NCBI GenBank assembly: GCA_002786065.1
Contig: NHNY01000003.1
Coordinates: 124,001-188,000, forward strand
Origin: Microcyclospora pomicola
Taxonomy: Eukaryota; Ascomycota; Dothideomycetes; Capnodiales
Length of the DNA stretch: 64,000 nucleotides
Direction of reading: 5' to 3'
Shown one piece after another: positions 32,089-44,184 of this stretch. The notes beneath the pieces are model-generated. The model did not search any database. It had not been told where the DNA came from and saw nothing but the letters and a program-made list of their open reading frames with translations. Numbering within the stretch: position 1 is the stretch's first letter; every line of letters begins with the position of its first letter. Both the position numbers and the translations under genes were made by a program.

Positions 32089-32390
32089 GGTCTTGAGGAA
32101 GATCATGCACGCGCGAACCATGTGATTACACCGTGTGATCCGATCCCAGATCACAGCGACCTCGGATGGTGTTGAGTTGTTTCTGCAGAGTGAAGCTGGA
32201 TAGTTGCTGAAGAACTGCAGCAAGGATTGGTGGTGCCGCAGTGCACCAGGGTAAGTCACACGACGCGAAATAATGGCGGTGGTCGATGTTATGGAGTAGT
32301 AAGTGGACATCTTTGCATGAATCGCCGTGAATCCAGATATTTTGATGTGTCAGACATGTTGTGCTTGTTACCTTGCCGTCATACGTGCTT
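32089..32390. other. Intergenic between convergent genes
   Basis: 302 bp of shared 3' flank; no features seen. Confidence 0.45.
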
Positions 32391-33548
32391 TCAAAAGCTT
32401 AGGTATTTTGCAACCTCTCGTGCAGTCACGTTATGCATGCGGAAAGTCGGGTGCAGGTCATTGAGCCACATGTATTGATCCACGGGATATGGACATTCCG
32501 GAAACTTGGTGTACCAGTCGGGAGTGCCGAAGATGTCTGCATGATATCGAGTCAGCTCGAGATTCCGTGCGTTTCGGCATAGAGTGCACCACACTTACAA
32601 TAATCGCAATACCATGTTGTGTTCTTGTATGGACATGTTTCAGTGTAGAAGCACGGGTATCGAATGACTTCGTTGAAGAGCTTGTTGGAGTCGAAGATGA
32701 AGGTGGTGACATCGGGATGCGTTTCACGAAGATCGTGTGAAAGCATGGTCAGATTTTTGTTCCATAACTCGACATTAGATTTGTGAACCAGCTGTTCGTC
32801 TCGCCCTCCTCGGACCACATTCGGCGCACGCTCAAGCGGGGGCACACTGACGAAGAGGAAGTTTCGAGCTCCTGCTTCGTAAAGCTTCTCGACCAGGCCG
32901 CGATACATCTTGAAAATTACATCGAGAGTCTGGTAAGTGTATGGAGGCGAACCATGAACGTCATTGATTCCGATCCAGATGGTGAACAGCGTCGTATCCG
33001 TGTTCCATTCGTACGCTGACGGGTGGGCAGCGTAGATGGGCAAGAATTCGTCCATGATCTGCTCCCTCAGCGACAAGGTGCCCGGCAGTTTCATGGGTTT
33101 GAGGTCTGGATCCAGCGTAGCACCACCATATGCAAGATTGGCCGTCCGGACAAAACTCTGATTGTACACGGTAGTAAGGAAGTCCACCCAGTTGGGCCCA
33201 TTTGACGAGGTTGTACCAGGCCACGGGGGGTTGCCTAATGGGTTGGAGGGGGATGGCTGCACTCCGGAGGAGTCAAAGCCCGTCGTTGTATAGCTATCGC
33301 CAAAGGCGACGAGATACTCGATTTGGTTCCAGCCAGGCCAATGATCGCCCTGGTCTGTGTGCATTACCGTCCATGATGATGTAGGAGCCAGGAAGAAGCT
33401 GAAAGCGTAAGAGAGCAGTGTCACACCACTTGCGCTGTACAATTGGTCAGCAATTGATTACATCTTTTACAGTCGAGTCCAATCATACATACATGCAAAG
33501 GATCACCGTGATCAGCCAGTCTGATCCACCATACACACGGCTCCACAT
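32391..33548 (-). CDS. GDSL/SGNH esterase, CE16-like, with N-terminal signal anchor
   Basis: Secreted or membrane-anchored SGNH hydrolase, most like carbohydrate esterase family 16 acetylesterases, which remove acetyl groups from hemicellulose oligosaccharides. Exons 33548-33493, 33434-32599 and 32536-32391 give 345 residues. Introns are GTATGT...TACAG and GTAAGT...TGCAG. Residues about 12-35 are hydrophobic (WLITVILCIASGVTLLSYAF), a signal peptide or anchor. Block I is YLVAFGDSYTTTGF with nucleophile Ser66. Block II is ANLAYGGATLD, block III is FTIWIGINDV, and block V is MWLNDLHPT with Asp324 and His326. Many sequons (NQS, NLT, NTT, NVT) suggest glycosylation. The first exon is short and needed to supply an ATG; the third supplies the catalytic Asp/His, which supports the splice model. 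Confidence 0.87.
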
Positions 33549-36500
33549 GCCTATTGCTCTGCTCTCACTGTGAAGCGAAGATCCTCAGGGGCCAGGCACG
33601 CTGTCGCGGATGTGGCAATTTGCGCTCGGCAAAACGTCACGGCGGTACGACGGATGTTTTTCCCGGTATTAAGTGTACTGATGGATCCCAGGTGGCCTTC
33701 GACTTCTATCTTAATGAGACGTGCATATGTGACAATCCTGATACAGTAGGCTTCGAGTGTCCAGACCTGGTAGTGCATCGATCAGTCAGCAGGAAGAGTT
33801 GCAACTCAGCTCTAAGCTTTACCGGGTTGGGATAGGCGCCGCGGGGATGGCCCGGAACCAGCAACCTTCAATCCGTAGCAACTCATAGCCATTGGCATGC
33901 ACGAACATCATATGGTGGGATACCATCCATCACTTGTGCTCAATCGGACTTTCGGAGCTGGACCAGCGGAACGACAGCACTCTTGGGAGGGTGTGAAGAC
34001 TCAGTAGCCATCCATGCATCCATGACCATGCACCAACCCACCTGCCACATCGGAGGACATGAGTCCGGCGACTACTTGATGACAGAGCCCGAACATTGCT
34101 GCATGTCTGCCCGCGGTGAAACGGCGATCAAAAGCACGAGAAATTCCCGAGGCAGAACAGTCGATCGTAACCACCAACGATCGAATGTACACTTAACATT
34201 GGAAGACTTCTTCATTCGCGGCGCTAAGCCGGATGACAGACCCTTACGAGTGGAGTGCAATGTGAAGCAAACGAATATTGACGCAGACAGAAAGCTAGCC
34301 AAGAGGCCGAAAGCATTGCACGCACATCATGGTTAGTCGTATAACGAGCCAAGCTGACCATCAGTTTGACTTGGCACTCGCATAGCTAGCATACACCTCA
34401 TACTGCTGCGCACTACCTGCAGTGATGCGCCACCCAGCATATTGCTAACGTCGAAGCGATTTCAGACAGCAAGTCGTGGCCTGCACTACTTTCCGGGACT
34501 TGATCGTACGGCTGTGCGCATTGCTTGCCGTCCGTAATGCCGGGCATCTGACTTCCCCGCCGGATGATCGCAAGTGTCTGCATGGGCTCAGTTTCAGCTC
34601 CGATACTGATGTACCGCCAAGTACCGAAAGACCTGGTGGGCATTCCATACCATCATAAAAACTGCTGAGCGCCACGAGACGCACAGAAGTACTTTGAGAC
34701 ACCCGTAAACGCACGCACTGAGATGCCCGATGCCCACTGTCATGCTCTAGCAGCACGGAGTGCATGTCGTGATTAGCCTTTCTGGTGACTTGCATCATGA
34801 GCTTGCAAGAGTTGCACAACACCCCGGAGAACCCGGGACTTGTCCTACGAGTTCGTGCGAGTTCGTCGATCATATTTCCGAGGGTGTACACGCAGTAGCT
34901 CGAGTGTCCATACTCACTGGATCGATCGCATTTTGTGTGATCAAAAGTGCATTGTGCCCGATGGCTATGCGAGAGCTTGGCCTTGGACATGATGAAACAA
35001 GCCTTTTATTACACTCAATCATATGGCGGCTAGTATTGGTACCCGGCAAGCGTCTACGAGCTCTTAGTACTGTACTACCTGCGTGCGTTCCGAGCCAAAG
35101 GTCTGGAAGATGTAAGGATCATTTTGTAATACGAACAGGGCTGGCACTCGGACTCAAGATCCGTCGCCACGGTATCGGCGCAACTTGTGCAACGACATCA
35201 GGACAAGGGCAGTCCATAGATTGGATGTTGTGACACAATACGAAACCCGGTGGCCGGATTACACTTGCACGTACCTCAACAGCTGCATGGAGGAGCAAAT
35301 CGCTTGCACGCGGCCGCATGTCATCCACAAAGAGCAAGACACGCCAACGGATAGATCAAGCCTTCCGTGACACAACAGCGTCGATGCATATTAGCGAGAT
35401 CACCGCAATCATGTTTCATATTGCGGGTGATCGGAGACAACTACCTCTGTGGCTGTCCGAAATGCGTAGGTCTGCGAATGCTCAGTTTTGATAAGGCGCT
35501 CGAGACAAACATACCTCTGTGAAGGTTGTGCAGGTTGTGCAGACTGCCTGCGATGGTGGCTGACATACTGAACCCGTCTCGTACCTCTGGTTGAACCAAG
35601 CATTTTAGCATTCTTCAGCCACGCATTACACCGCATGATCTGTACTGGTAGAGTCGCAGGCTAGCATGCCTGTAAGAGATCATACTGCGACACTGGAATT
35701 CGACCACACTTGCTCCGCAACAAGTTCGTTGGCTCGCTTTATGGACAGTATGCCAAACCTTCAGCACCATCGAAACAAGATGTCTATGTTGTGGAGCGTG
35801 CTGTTGCCTGTAGGACTTTTTGTGCCATCACAGTATTGCATCAATGTGCCCGATTGCGAGCCACGATACAACGCAAGCGGTGTCCACTCGTATAGAATAG
35901 CAGCACGAGTCGATGTTTCAGCTACGCATCGACACTAAGCACGGATATATTGATCGTGGAATTGACGGAGTCTTCCGGTGGCACAGATGAACGTCCATCA
36001 CTGCCAGGTGGAAATGGACCGATTGTTCCCAACTAGCTGACCGGACTGCTGGGGTTTTGACACCGCAGAATCATACTGCCGGCCTCAAAGCAAACCACTT
36101 TACAAGGTCTTCGGTCCTTGATCATATGTATACAGGACCGTCAAACTCTCCGTGCAGTCCAGACCACTGCGGGGCCAGTCCGACCGCTGCTTGAATAAGC
36201 TATTGCGTGATGGAAGAATGCCGAGAGGATCCCGTGCCAAGTCGAGCACCGGGATGATCGTACGCGCGCGAATACCAAGACGTACCATCCTTGTGAATGT
36301 AGGTCTAATCCATGCTACAACATATGATGGCGCCGTCGGAATGCTTTCGCCGGCACAGAATCTGTAGTATGCTCGTGCAGCCATATAGGCACGCACGCTA
36401 GGGCGATCTTCCTCGCTGCTCAGATGGGTCCAGAGACGGCAGATCATGGCGGACTACTGTGTGCGCATGCCGCCGAACACACCGTATGCTGAAGCGAACA

Positions 36501-37997
36501 GCACATTCTCTGGTGACACGAGTTCGTAGCATTGATGGGCACAGCGACATCTGTGGTTTCAGCTTGAGTTGCCGGCATGATAGAGGACCACGATTGCTCC
36601 TGGAAGGCGTGATAGGACCATCGTCGTATATACCTACCGGCTACCAAGCGTTGCAGTGCAAGGGTCCGTTTCGCTTTGTCGTTCATAGCCAATCATGGGC
36701 CTGGTACATGCTGCAGTCAGACCAAGCCGCCGCACGACAGGCTGCGGGCATTATTGCGCAACCTCGATCCACCTGTGCACAAACGTCTCTAGCGACAAGG
36801 ATCAGAATCGACCAGGCCTCACAATGCACGAGTCCAGCTGTTGGCGTCAATCACCATGCGTAAGAGTGAATTGGCAGCCGGCTACCAACTAGTCACTGTA
36901 TCCTGCCGTTCCGGCCGTGGGTCCGCGCGCGACATAACGGCTTCACGGATGTGATCAGTCTTCGATCCGGTCTTGTTCTGCCATGCCGGGACGTGGAGGG
37001 ATAGTACCATTACTAAGGCGCCACTCACTATAATCCTCGCCCGGATCGACGTTTGACAGTCTGTCCGGTCGTACCTATTGTGTGATGCACACGCTACATT
37101 GCTACTTCGTCAGATCAGGAACGGCCGTGGCAAAGTCATGACGAGAGCTGCCGCGAAATGTGGCTGGAGCACCATGTCCCAGCATGCTCTTGCAGCTTCC
37201 CAGAAGGGCATCGCGTCCATCTCATGGCAGCCGTCAGAATGAGGCGTTTGCTGGGAATCTGATTGTTGTCTGCATGCAGTACTTCCCTGTCGAGCGTCGC
37301 ACAAGACGACATTGAGTCCTGGTACATGGGACAGGACCCGAGCGATCCATTGAACGTGCTGCACGCGTTGTGAAAATCCCACGAACGTTCCCAATGGGCG
37401 ACTCGCATCGTGGTCCCCGATACCCAAAAGGCGTCACCCTTGCTCCCCTGCATGAATGCACGCAATGACCTCCCACGCAGGCCAACGCGCCCCCCCAGAA
37501 TCGTCCCCCAGATCCCTCGTCTGTACGCGGAACTCGTTGATGCGAACTCTCCTTAGCGTCGCCCGCATGAGGTATTTGTCCTTGTTGCTGAAGCGATGCC
37601 TGGCTCTGCTCCCGGCTCTAAAGTCATTCTCTGGTTGATATAGATTTCTATACTGGGATCACCGCTTCGCACCTAAGATCCCACGACCACCCCTCCATTC
37701 TGTTCGACTACTAGGAGTCTAGGACTGATAAGCTTCGTCGCTTTGCCGGCATGCTCTGCTTCGTTCCTTAATTCGCTCGTGCCAGTATAACCTTGCGGCA
37801 GTCGATCAGTCAGTAGATCTCGGCACGTTGTACTTCGACTCGGCATTGAGCTTCGTTGCATGGCACCTACGTGTTGCAGTATCCTTCAATCACTGCCCTG
37901 CACAGTGCTGCTGCGACCTCACGGAAGTCTTTTCTGCAAGCAAAGTTGATCACCAAGCTCGCGCTCATTCGAACACGTCTGCCACACATCGAACGAC
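33549..37997. other. Gene desert upstream of the homeobox gene
   Basis: About 4.4 kb. Many overlapping frames up to 181 codons exist on both strands (for example 34445-34990 minus and 36100-36447 minus), but none shows a family motif, signal peptide or splice logic. Base composition is unbiased, so this is not an AT-rich RIPped repeat. A short tandem ggttgtgca duplication is visible near 35525-35543. Long upstream flanks are common for developmental transcription factor genes. Confidence 0.45.
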
Positions 37998-39418
37998 ATG
38001 GCTCTCAGCCACGACTGGCAACGGCACCAAAATGGATATCACAGACAGAAGCCTCGACTGCCCACTCCGGACGCCTCACTTGGTAGCAGTGATGAGAAAG
38101 AACCGAATCTTGTCAGTGGCGTCCGACAGCAACATTCAGTGCTGAACGTATCTCACAAAGATGTGGCGGACACGATGGCTACTCCAGATGAAATGAGTAC
38201 TTGCCAACGAAACACAAGTAACCACTCTAGCACTCCTTCCTACCACAACAGTCTCAATGGCTCGCGGCTGGCGTTACCACCAATCAATACCGTGGGTACT
38301 CCAGAAACGTTTGATCATGTTTTATCTGACCCTGAACAGATCCTTGGGAAGAGCCTCTCCAGTCCGCCCAGTACTCCTCGATCTTTCAGCACAATTTTGC
38401 AACCTTCGCCATGCGAGCCCACTTATACGAACGTGACATACAAGCCTCCGTCGCTCTACCCCCACAAGAAGCAGAAGACCGAGTTCGCGATCAGGTTCGC
38501 CTCACCCTCGACGTCGAACGTGAGTCTCGTTCCCGCGACCAATTTCGAAGGCAGCGGGCACAGTTATGGCGTCGCACCATCTGTTCTGCCCTCAGATGTC
38601 GGCAGATCGCATCGATGGAGCTTGGCGAGGGATCCAGTATCACCTGTCAGTCTCCGCACAGCGTCACCTATCCGGTACCACTCCGCTCAAGAGTATGCCC
38701 ATGCATCACATTACTTACGGAGGACGCCGGACACGACGCCGCCAACTTCTGCTAGGTTTACCCACAGCAGATCATTGACAGGAGACCACCATCGCACAGA
38801 TGTGCATGGTCGATATACTTCTTCCGTGGATAGTGGCTACCATAGAAGGCCATCCATTGAATCCAATACCTCGTATCATTCGAGTTCCTTCGATCACAGT
38901 GCTCCAAGGCATCACTCTCGCCAACTAGCCCATCCTTACAGTATCCGCGACTACAACAGCCGTCGAGACTCGCGTTACGCATCATCTGAAGATCAGACGC
39001 CCCCAGAGTTCACCAACACAACCTACGGGCCAGCCCAGCCATCATTGTTCATGCCCAGTGCTTATGAGCACCAGCATGGCAAAGCACGCAAGCGCAGCAA
39101 TCTGCCCAAACAGTCTACCGATATCATGAAGACCTGGTTCGATCAGGTATGCAGGTCATAGCTGGCCGTCAACATCACGAACGCACACTAACATCAATGC
39201 AGAACATCTCCAATCCTTATCCCAGCGAAGAGCAGAAGACGCTGTTCTCGAATGTAAGTACCCAAAGTCTCACGTCTGGATGAACAGGTCTCTGACAAGT
39301 CTTCAAGGCCACGGGCATCAGCATGACACAGGTCAGCAATTGGTTCATCAACCATAGAAGGCGGTGTCCCGAGCTCCGAGATAAACGTGAAAGAGGGTAT
39401 GGGGGCTGCGACGTGTGA
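37998..39418 (+). CDS. TALE-class homeobox (KN) transcription factor
   Basis: Probable DNA-binding regulator. Exons 37998-39146, 39203-39253 and 39308-39418 give 436 residues. Introns are GTATGC...ATGCAG and GTAAGT...TCAAG. Residues 1-360 are low-complexity, rich in Ser, Thr, Pro, His and Tyr, typical of fungal activators. A TALE homeodomain lies at the extreme C-terminus, about 363-423. A basic start (KARKRSNLPKQSTDIMKTWF) is followed by NPYPSEEQKTLF with the TALE Pro-Tyr-Pro loop, then ISMTQVSNWFINHRRRCPEL, the recognition helix with Trp412, Phe413, Asn415 and Arg417. The usual Ala after Asn in WFINARRR is His here. All three homeodomain parts lie on separate exons. The ATG chosen is the first in a long frame; an extra 5' exon cannot be excluded. 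Confidence 0.88.
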
Positions 39419-41454
39419 TTCAACGCGATCCATGATGACTATATAACGACCTTTATGTTTGGTAAAATCTCCCACCGTCAATGAATTTGTTGTGCCCTGC
39501 AGTCGAATTCTCGGGTTATGGACCTGTACATCTTGATGTACGCGAAGAGTGACGGCTGAGGTCTGGAAATGGCGCTCCCGATGAACACTGAGGTGACCTG
39601 AGGGGATTTGCAATGCAATAGCTCCCATGCGGCTTTGAGGAGAGTCGATGACACGCCCCGCCCGTGCATTCGACAGATATCGTATGCTGCCCGCTGGAGT
39701 CAAATCGTCTCCGGCGCGAAGAGCGGAACCTGGAAGTTAAGTTCGGCACCAATTCGCTGCTAGCGGGGCGAAGCTTCGGCACGGATCTGTTTTCGAACCA
39801 CGATAGATCTCCGTCCCACTGAGCTCTAAGCGGCCTTTTCCAAACGCAGGCCTCGGGTGATACGGCCGATGGGCATCTGGATGGCCTATGCTTGCGGAGA
39901 TGGCTAGATCACGTCGTCGGTCCAAATGCGACCACAGCGCCGTCCCGAAGCGTGCTCCGGACATGGTCCGCGGTTGGCAGTGGGAAACGGCAGCTTCAAG
40001 CTAGCGGACGACACCTTGACCGTGGCAGCAAGTGACCGGAGAGGGATACCCTCACGGTGGGAACCCCAGCAACTTCAAAGATGACCGCCCATGCAATATC
40101 TGAGCTCGACTCGGAGATCGGCGACATCCTCGCCTGCCGAAACATATCCCAGCCGATTGAGCAGACACGGTCTGACCCTGCTCTGAACTGCCTGCCACCG
40201 GTCTCGTCTCCATCTGTGGCAAAGAGCCGGCAGGGGTACATGTATAAGGTATCGACGATGGAAGCGATGACAGGTCTGGATCTGACAAGTGGTGCGTGGG
40301 CAGTAGTGCCACGTCTCTTCTCCTCAGACGGGACGGGACATCCAAAGACACATGTCGGACTAGGGGTGATGTCTCGTATTTTCCCAGAAGAGCAGGGCAA
40401 TTCCGTCAAACTTTGCAACTCTATCTCTTTACCCCGGCACGCACACACTATATCATTATAGAGGTTGTCTCGGCTCTCAGTTCGCTTCCGGAAGTCTTGC
40501 AAGGGCCCCTGTCACCTCACGGTGTCGAGGCGCCGCGGAACTGTCACCGACGCGGGCTGAAGCGGAATTCTCTTGCTAGGCACGGTTGGACTATCGATGG
40601 CCATCGGGATCGCCCTTGACAGGAACCTGCCAAGTCAATCCTTTGACAGCTCGGTGGGACTAACGTGCGGTACAGTCGCCAAACTATGACAGCTGCATAC
40701 AGATGATGCAATATCTCCATTCGCTTTCCCTTTGGTCATCAGTCGTACCGCGGGGGTTTGGGCTACCGCCCAGCACCCCCTGTGATCAGTGTGCGTGTGG
40801 TTTATCTTATGAGCAGGGTCATCGACTGGCCTCCACTTTCGTGCGCTCGCTGATCTCGCTACCAGAGCTCGCAGTTGTCAAGGATGCTTTCGCAATCTCG
40901 GAGCTATCTCCGAGTAGCTGAAACGCTATCTCTTTGGGAATCCGTTCACCACTCCGCTGGCCAAGTCGTATCATCATCATATCACTCTCATGTGAATATG
41001 ATACGCTTGTCCAATGCTGCTGAGAGATTGCCTACCGCTGTCCCATAGTTTCATCCATGCTCTGTTCGGCACGGGCCAGCCGGCTCCTGTCAATATCGCA
41101 CCGAATTTGAACTCGGCTGCACTAACTTTGATCATCAGCCTTGAACATGCCGTGGAGGAATCTGCATTCTTTGTGCCGGCCGCAACTCTGCGCATTCTAG
41201 ACTTGTGGCGCACAACGATCATGGATATACGCTCCTTAGTATTGATACCTGCACATCCATGGACCATACTTGGGCCGTGTTTTGGGGACGACCGATCCGC
41301 GTGCGGACGTGGGAGAGCCGCCTCAGTCAAGCTGGACAGAGGGCAAGAACGTCTATTTCGTGGCAAGACTTTGGCAACACGCCAAATTGCCGTTCAAGCT
41401 TTTCCCAGAAGACAGCTTTGTTCCTGAGCTTGTTTACATAAGCTCCGAACGTTA
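39419..41454. other. Gene-poor region left of the transposon
   Basis: About 2 kb. A plus-strand frame from the ATG at 40081 to 40461 (127 residues, MTAHAISELDSEIGDILA...) overlaps an equally long minus-strand frame; neither carries a domain. No support for a real gene. Confidence 0.4.
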
Positions 41455-41503
41455 ACGCGGAGGTCGGGGGTGTGAAATGGACGGGGGTGTGAAATGCCAG
41501 ATT
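41455..41503 (+). repeat. Left terminal inverted repeat of the Fot1/pogo element
   Basis: 49 bp starting ACGCGGAGGTCGGGGGTGTG. It contains the subrepeat GGGGGTGTGAAATG twice. It is a perfect reverse complement of 43231-43279; the next base differs as C versus T. Confidence 0.95.
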
Positions 41504-41599
41504 CCAAGCTGCCACCTTCAATGCATGATAACTTCATAACCACTTAATGAAAAGGCTTGATTCTTGGTTTATATAATAGCTAAGAGCTGTGGCAATGGC

Positions 41600-43173
41600 T
41601 GTTTACAAGATCTTCTGGTGTGGCCTTATGTGTGGCATGTAGTATATGTTGGTGCCTTTCTGGCTAGCTTTTCAACTTCTAGTTCTCCCTCAACTTCTGC
41701 CAATTGAGTAGGCATGTTTAATACCTGTTTAACTGACAGTGGAATGTCTGATCTGATTAGGCCTCTCTTCCTCTTCTTTCTGATGTGAAAGGCCTTATTA
41801 GCCTGTTGTAGATCATAGACCTGTGCCTAGAACAAGGCAGCTGTTGTAGCCATAATTGTAGCTCCCTTTAACAACTGCTCAATCATGTTATATATAGGGG
41901 TTAGTAAGCTACTTTGGTGCCTCTAGAGCCTGTGTTTAATGCTTGTAGTCTGCCTAGTAACTTGTAATGCATTATATAGTATCTAGGGCTGCTATAAATA
42001 GCTTGATAACTGACTTAATAGCAGAGATATTAGCAATAGATCAAGCCTAGCTAAAACAACCTCTAGATTAAATAGATTGATACCTGCTCCTCTGAAACCT
42101 GCTCGGATGTTGGCCTTAGTAATTGCCTATGTATGTGCTATATAGAAACTGTGGATAAATGCTAGTTTATCTATGTGGAATATGTGCCTCTAGATCAGGC
42201 CCTAGTTCTGTTTTGAAAAGGCCTGTTTCAATGGACTAAAACAACCAACATCTATAGGCTGTAATATATAAGATGAATGTAGTAGCATCTATAACAATAT
42301 AATACCTTAATCCTTACAGAATTGCCTAAATTCTAAGGTAGTATAGCTACTATAATTATCTAGAATCAGTAGCCTCTTAGATCTAATTGTATATGCCTTT
42401 ATATACCTGTCAAAGTGCTAGATCTACTAATATCTAATTTGATCTGTTGTCTAGCTATTTAGGCTCACACTGAATACCTAGTCTAGTAGTAGGCCTTTAA
42501 ACTATGCCTTATTATATTCCTTGCCTTTAAAGATAATAAATACAGGTATGGCTCTACTAGTTGCACTACTACCTTGTATAAGGGTAATCTACTTAGTATT
42601 AGTTAGCTTAATCTGCTTAGGTCTCCCTTCTCCCTCTATAGCAGTAACTACCTTAGAGGCAGATATCTGGCCCATTTAAAAGCTAGTTTTATTAAAGTTG
42701 TAGATGTCTTTATTCTAGATGCTATACTTGTTAATTGTGTTCCTTATAAGGTCAAACTAGCCTTGTATGATCTATAGTTGCTTACATAGCCTTCTCTAGC
42801 ATTTATATGCCCTACTAAGTCTTACACTAAGCTGTAGTGTCCTTTTTATGAATGTATTAGCCTATTTCATGCTAACTAGTAGTGCACCTTTGGCCTGGCA
42901 TATTAAGTCTGCTATGCCTTTAATTATGCCAATTAATAGGGATAATCCCTGCCTATCCAGTTCCAGAATCTTATTTATTATCACTATCTCTTTATGTAAA
43001 TCCAGCCTCTTGTTTTTGACCTTGTAATCTGCCTTTAAAGGTGTTCTATTGATTCTTCTCTAGAGTGTGGTTATAGGGACTTGGTAGGCAGCTACACAGG
43101 CATTGATGGACTGAAATTGGCCTTGCTTGAAAGCCTGCATTACAAGGAGAATACTACCTTCTTTTGAGGCCAT
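41600..43173 (-). pseudogene. Transposase relic of the Fot1/pogo element
   Basis: The former DDE transposase, roughly 500 codons; its exact 3' limit is uncertain. HTH, CENP-B-like and DDE regions can all still be read in one frame, but many amber stops from Trp and Gln codons make it inactive. The conserved Asp of LILDN remains, while the family's FDETGFQMG reads as FNKTSF then a stop. It cannot supply transposase itself. Confidence 0.9.
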
Positions 43174-43230
43174 AATGGATGAAATTGGTGGTGTTTTGAT
43201 GGATCAAAGGTGGTTGATGGTATCTACAGA

Positions 43231-43279
43231 AATCTGGCATTTCACACCCCCGTCCATTTCACACCCCCGACCTCCGCGT
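43231..43279 (-). repeat. Right terminal inverted repeat of the Fot1/pogo element
   Basis: Perfect 49-bp inverted copy of the left terminal repeat, followed by the TA target duplication at 43280-43281. Confidence 0.95.
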
Positions 43280-43459
43280 TAAGTTACACGAATGATACGA
43301 CCTTATAGCTTAGCCGTGTATGCCGCTGACAGGTGAACATGGCGGCTTATGTCAACAACGCGGCATGTCCATTCGCGACAACTGGATATTGTATGTACGG
43401 CAGTACTTACTGAGATGGCCCTGTTCATCAGCTGGGCTTCTATACTGCTCGTAAGCCTG

Positions 43460-44184
43460 TTACCAATGGGACAGAAATGCGACCAACCAGACCAGATCAC
43501 AAATAACGCCGATGCTCCGAGCCATCTTTCTGATAAGCATCACTGTCTTCACATTTAATGATCTCAACCAGAGAGCCAGTTCCTTCCAGCGTTGGGCATG
43601 ATGCTTTGGTACAGTATGATCAAATGCCTTCTTCAATTTCCTGACCGCTGGCATGCGTGCACTTGGCATTATGTCTTGCTTAACCTGGCCGCGAATGACA
43701 TGCTATATAGCGATAGACACAGAACTCTGGTATGAACCGCGGATGACTACCTTCCACTTCAGGTCAGAACATTTCACTTCTCCAAACAGGAACCAAGCGA
43801 CTATGAGAACAGGGTAAGACCAGTCAAGAGAAGAACGCCAAATCAATTGAGAATATTGTTCGAAGAGACAAATTGCAGGAAAATCGCATCCCCACTCCCG
43901 AGCATAGAAACGAAGCACTCATGCAAGGCTAACTAAGTGTATACTGGTCCCACTCATACGTGGCTGAATTTCCACACTGCTTGACCAAGGTTCCGAACCC
44001 AGGCGGATGCTCATCGAGGCAAAACCTGGCAATGAGAGCCTCTGGGATGACCGCAAATGGGACAGGCTTCAGGGGATAAGGCCGGGTTAAGCGTGTTCCG
44101 GCACCCACAGCATACCCTATTTCAGGTCACTACATGCATGAAGGCAGGTCGGAAATGGACAGCAGCTTACCACCAGCCGGCCAT
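43460..44184 (-). pseudogene. Decayed host-type gene, unnamed family
   Basis: Successive minus-strand stretches read like one protein but lie in different frames. They run from MAGWW at 44184, through GAGTRLTRPYPLKPVPFAVI and ALIARFCLDEHPPGFGTLVK with TYEWDQYTLS, then a stop. A frame change gives RFYAREWGCDFPAICLFEQY and SSLDWSYPVLIVAWFLFGEV, then another stop. Finally KQDIMPSARMPAVRKLKKAF and HHAQRWKELALWLRSLNVKT. At least one frameshift and two stops separate them. I do not know the family name. The last half includes one hydrophobic stretch. It could also be an intron-containing gene, but no good splice sites were found at the frame changes. Confidence 0.4.

Larger units (their letters stand above)
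41455..43279 (-). mobile_element. Fot1/pogo-type (Tc1/mariner superfamily) DNA transposon, RIP-damaged
   Basis: A complete 1825-bp element bounded by perfect 49-bp terminal inverted repeats and flanked by TA on both sides (41453-41454 and 43280-43281), the target duplication of this superfamily. The minus strand encodes one transposase relic starting at 43173. It has an N-terminal psq-type helix-turn-helix (ILLVMQAFKQGQFQSINACV, then VPITTL), a middle CENP-B-like part, and the DDE_1 core (MGQISASKVVTAIEGEGRPK, IPVFIIFKGKEYNKA, KRLLILDN, ILQPIDVGCFSPLKQAFSKQ). The frame appears unbroken by indels, but roughly twenty stop codons (nearly all TAG, also TAA) occur where the family has Trp or Gln. 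The body is very AT-rich. That pattern, C-to-T at CpA, is the signature of repeat-induced point mutation. Confidence 0.93.

Noticed and set aside
33554-33835. Zinc-ribbon-like CxxC...CxxC frame right beside the esterase start
   Set aside because: No ATG, overlaps the esterase leader region, and the Cys pairs fall in a short unsupported frame.
34445-34990. 181-codon minus-strand frame in the desert
   Set aside because: No family motif, signal peptide or consistent composition; the opposite strand has a frame of similar length.
40081-40461. 127-codon plus-strand frame
   Set aside because: Overlaps a longer minus-strand frame; no domain or splice support on either.
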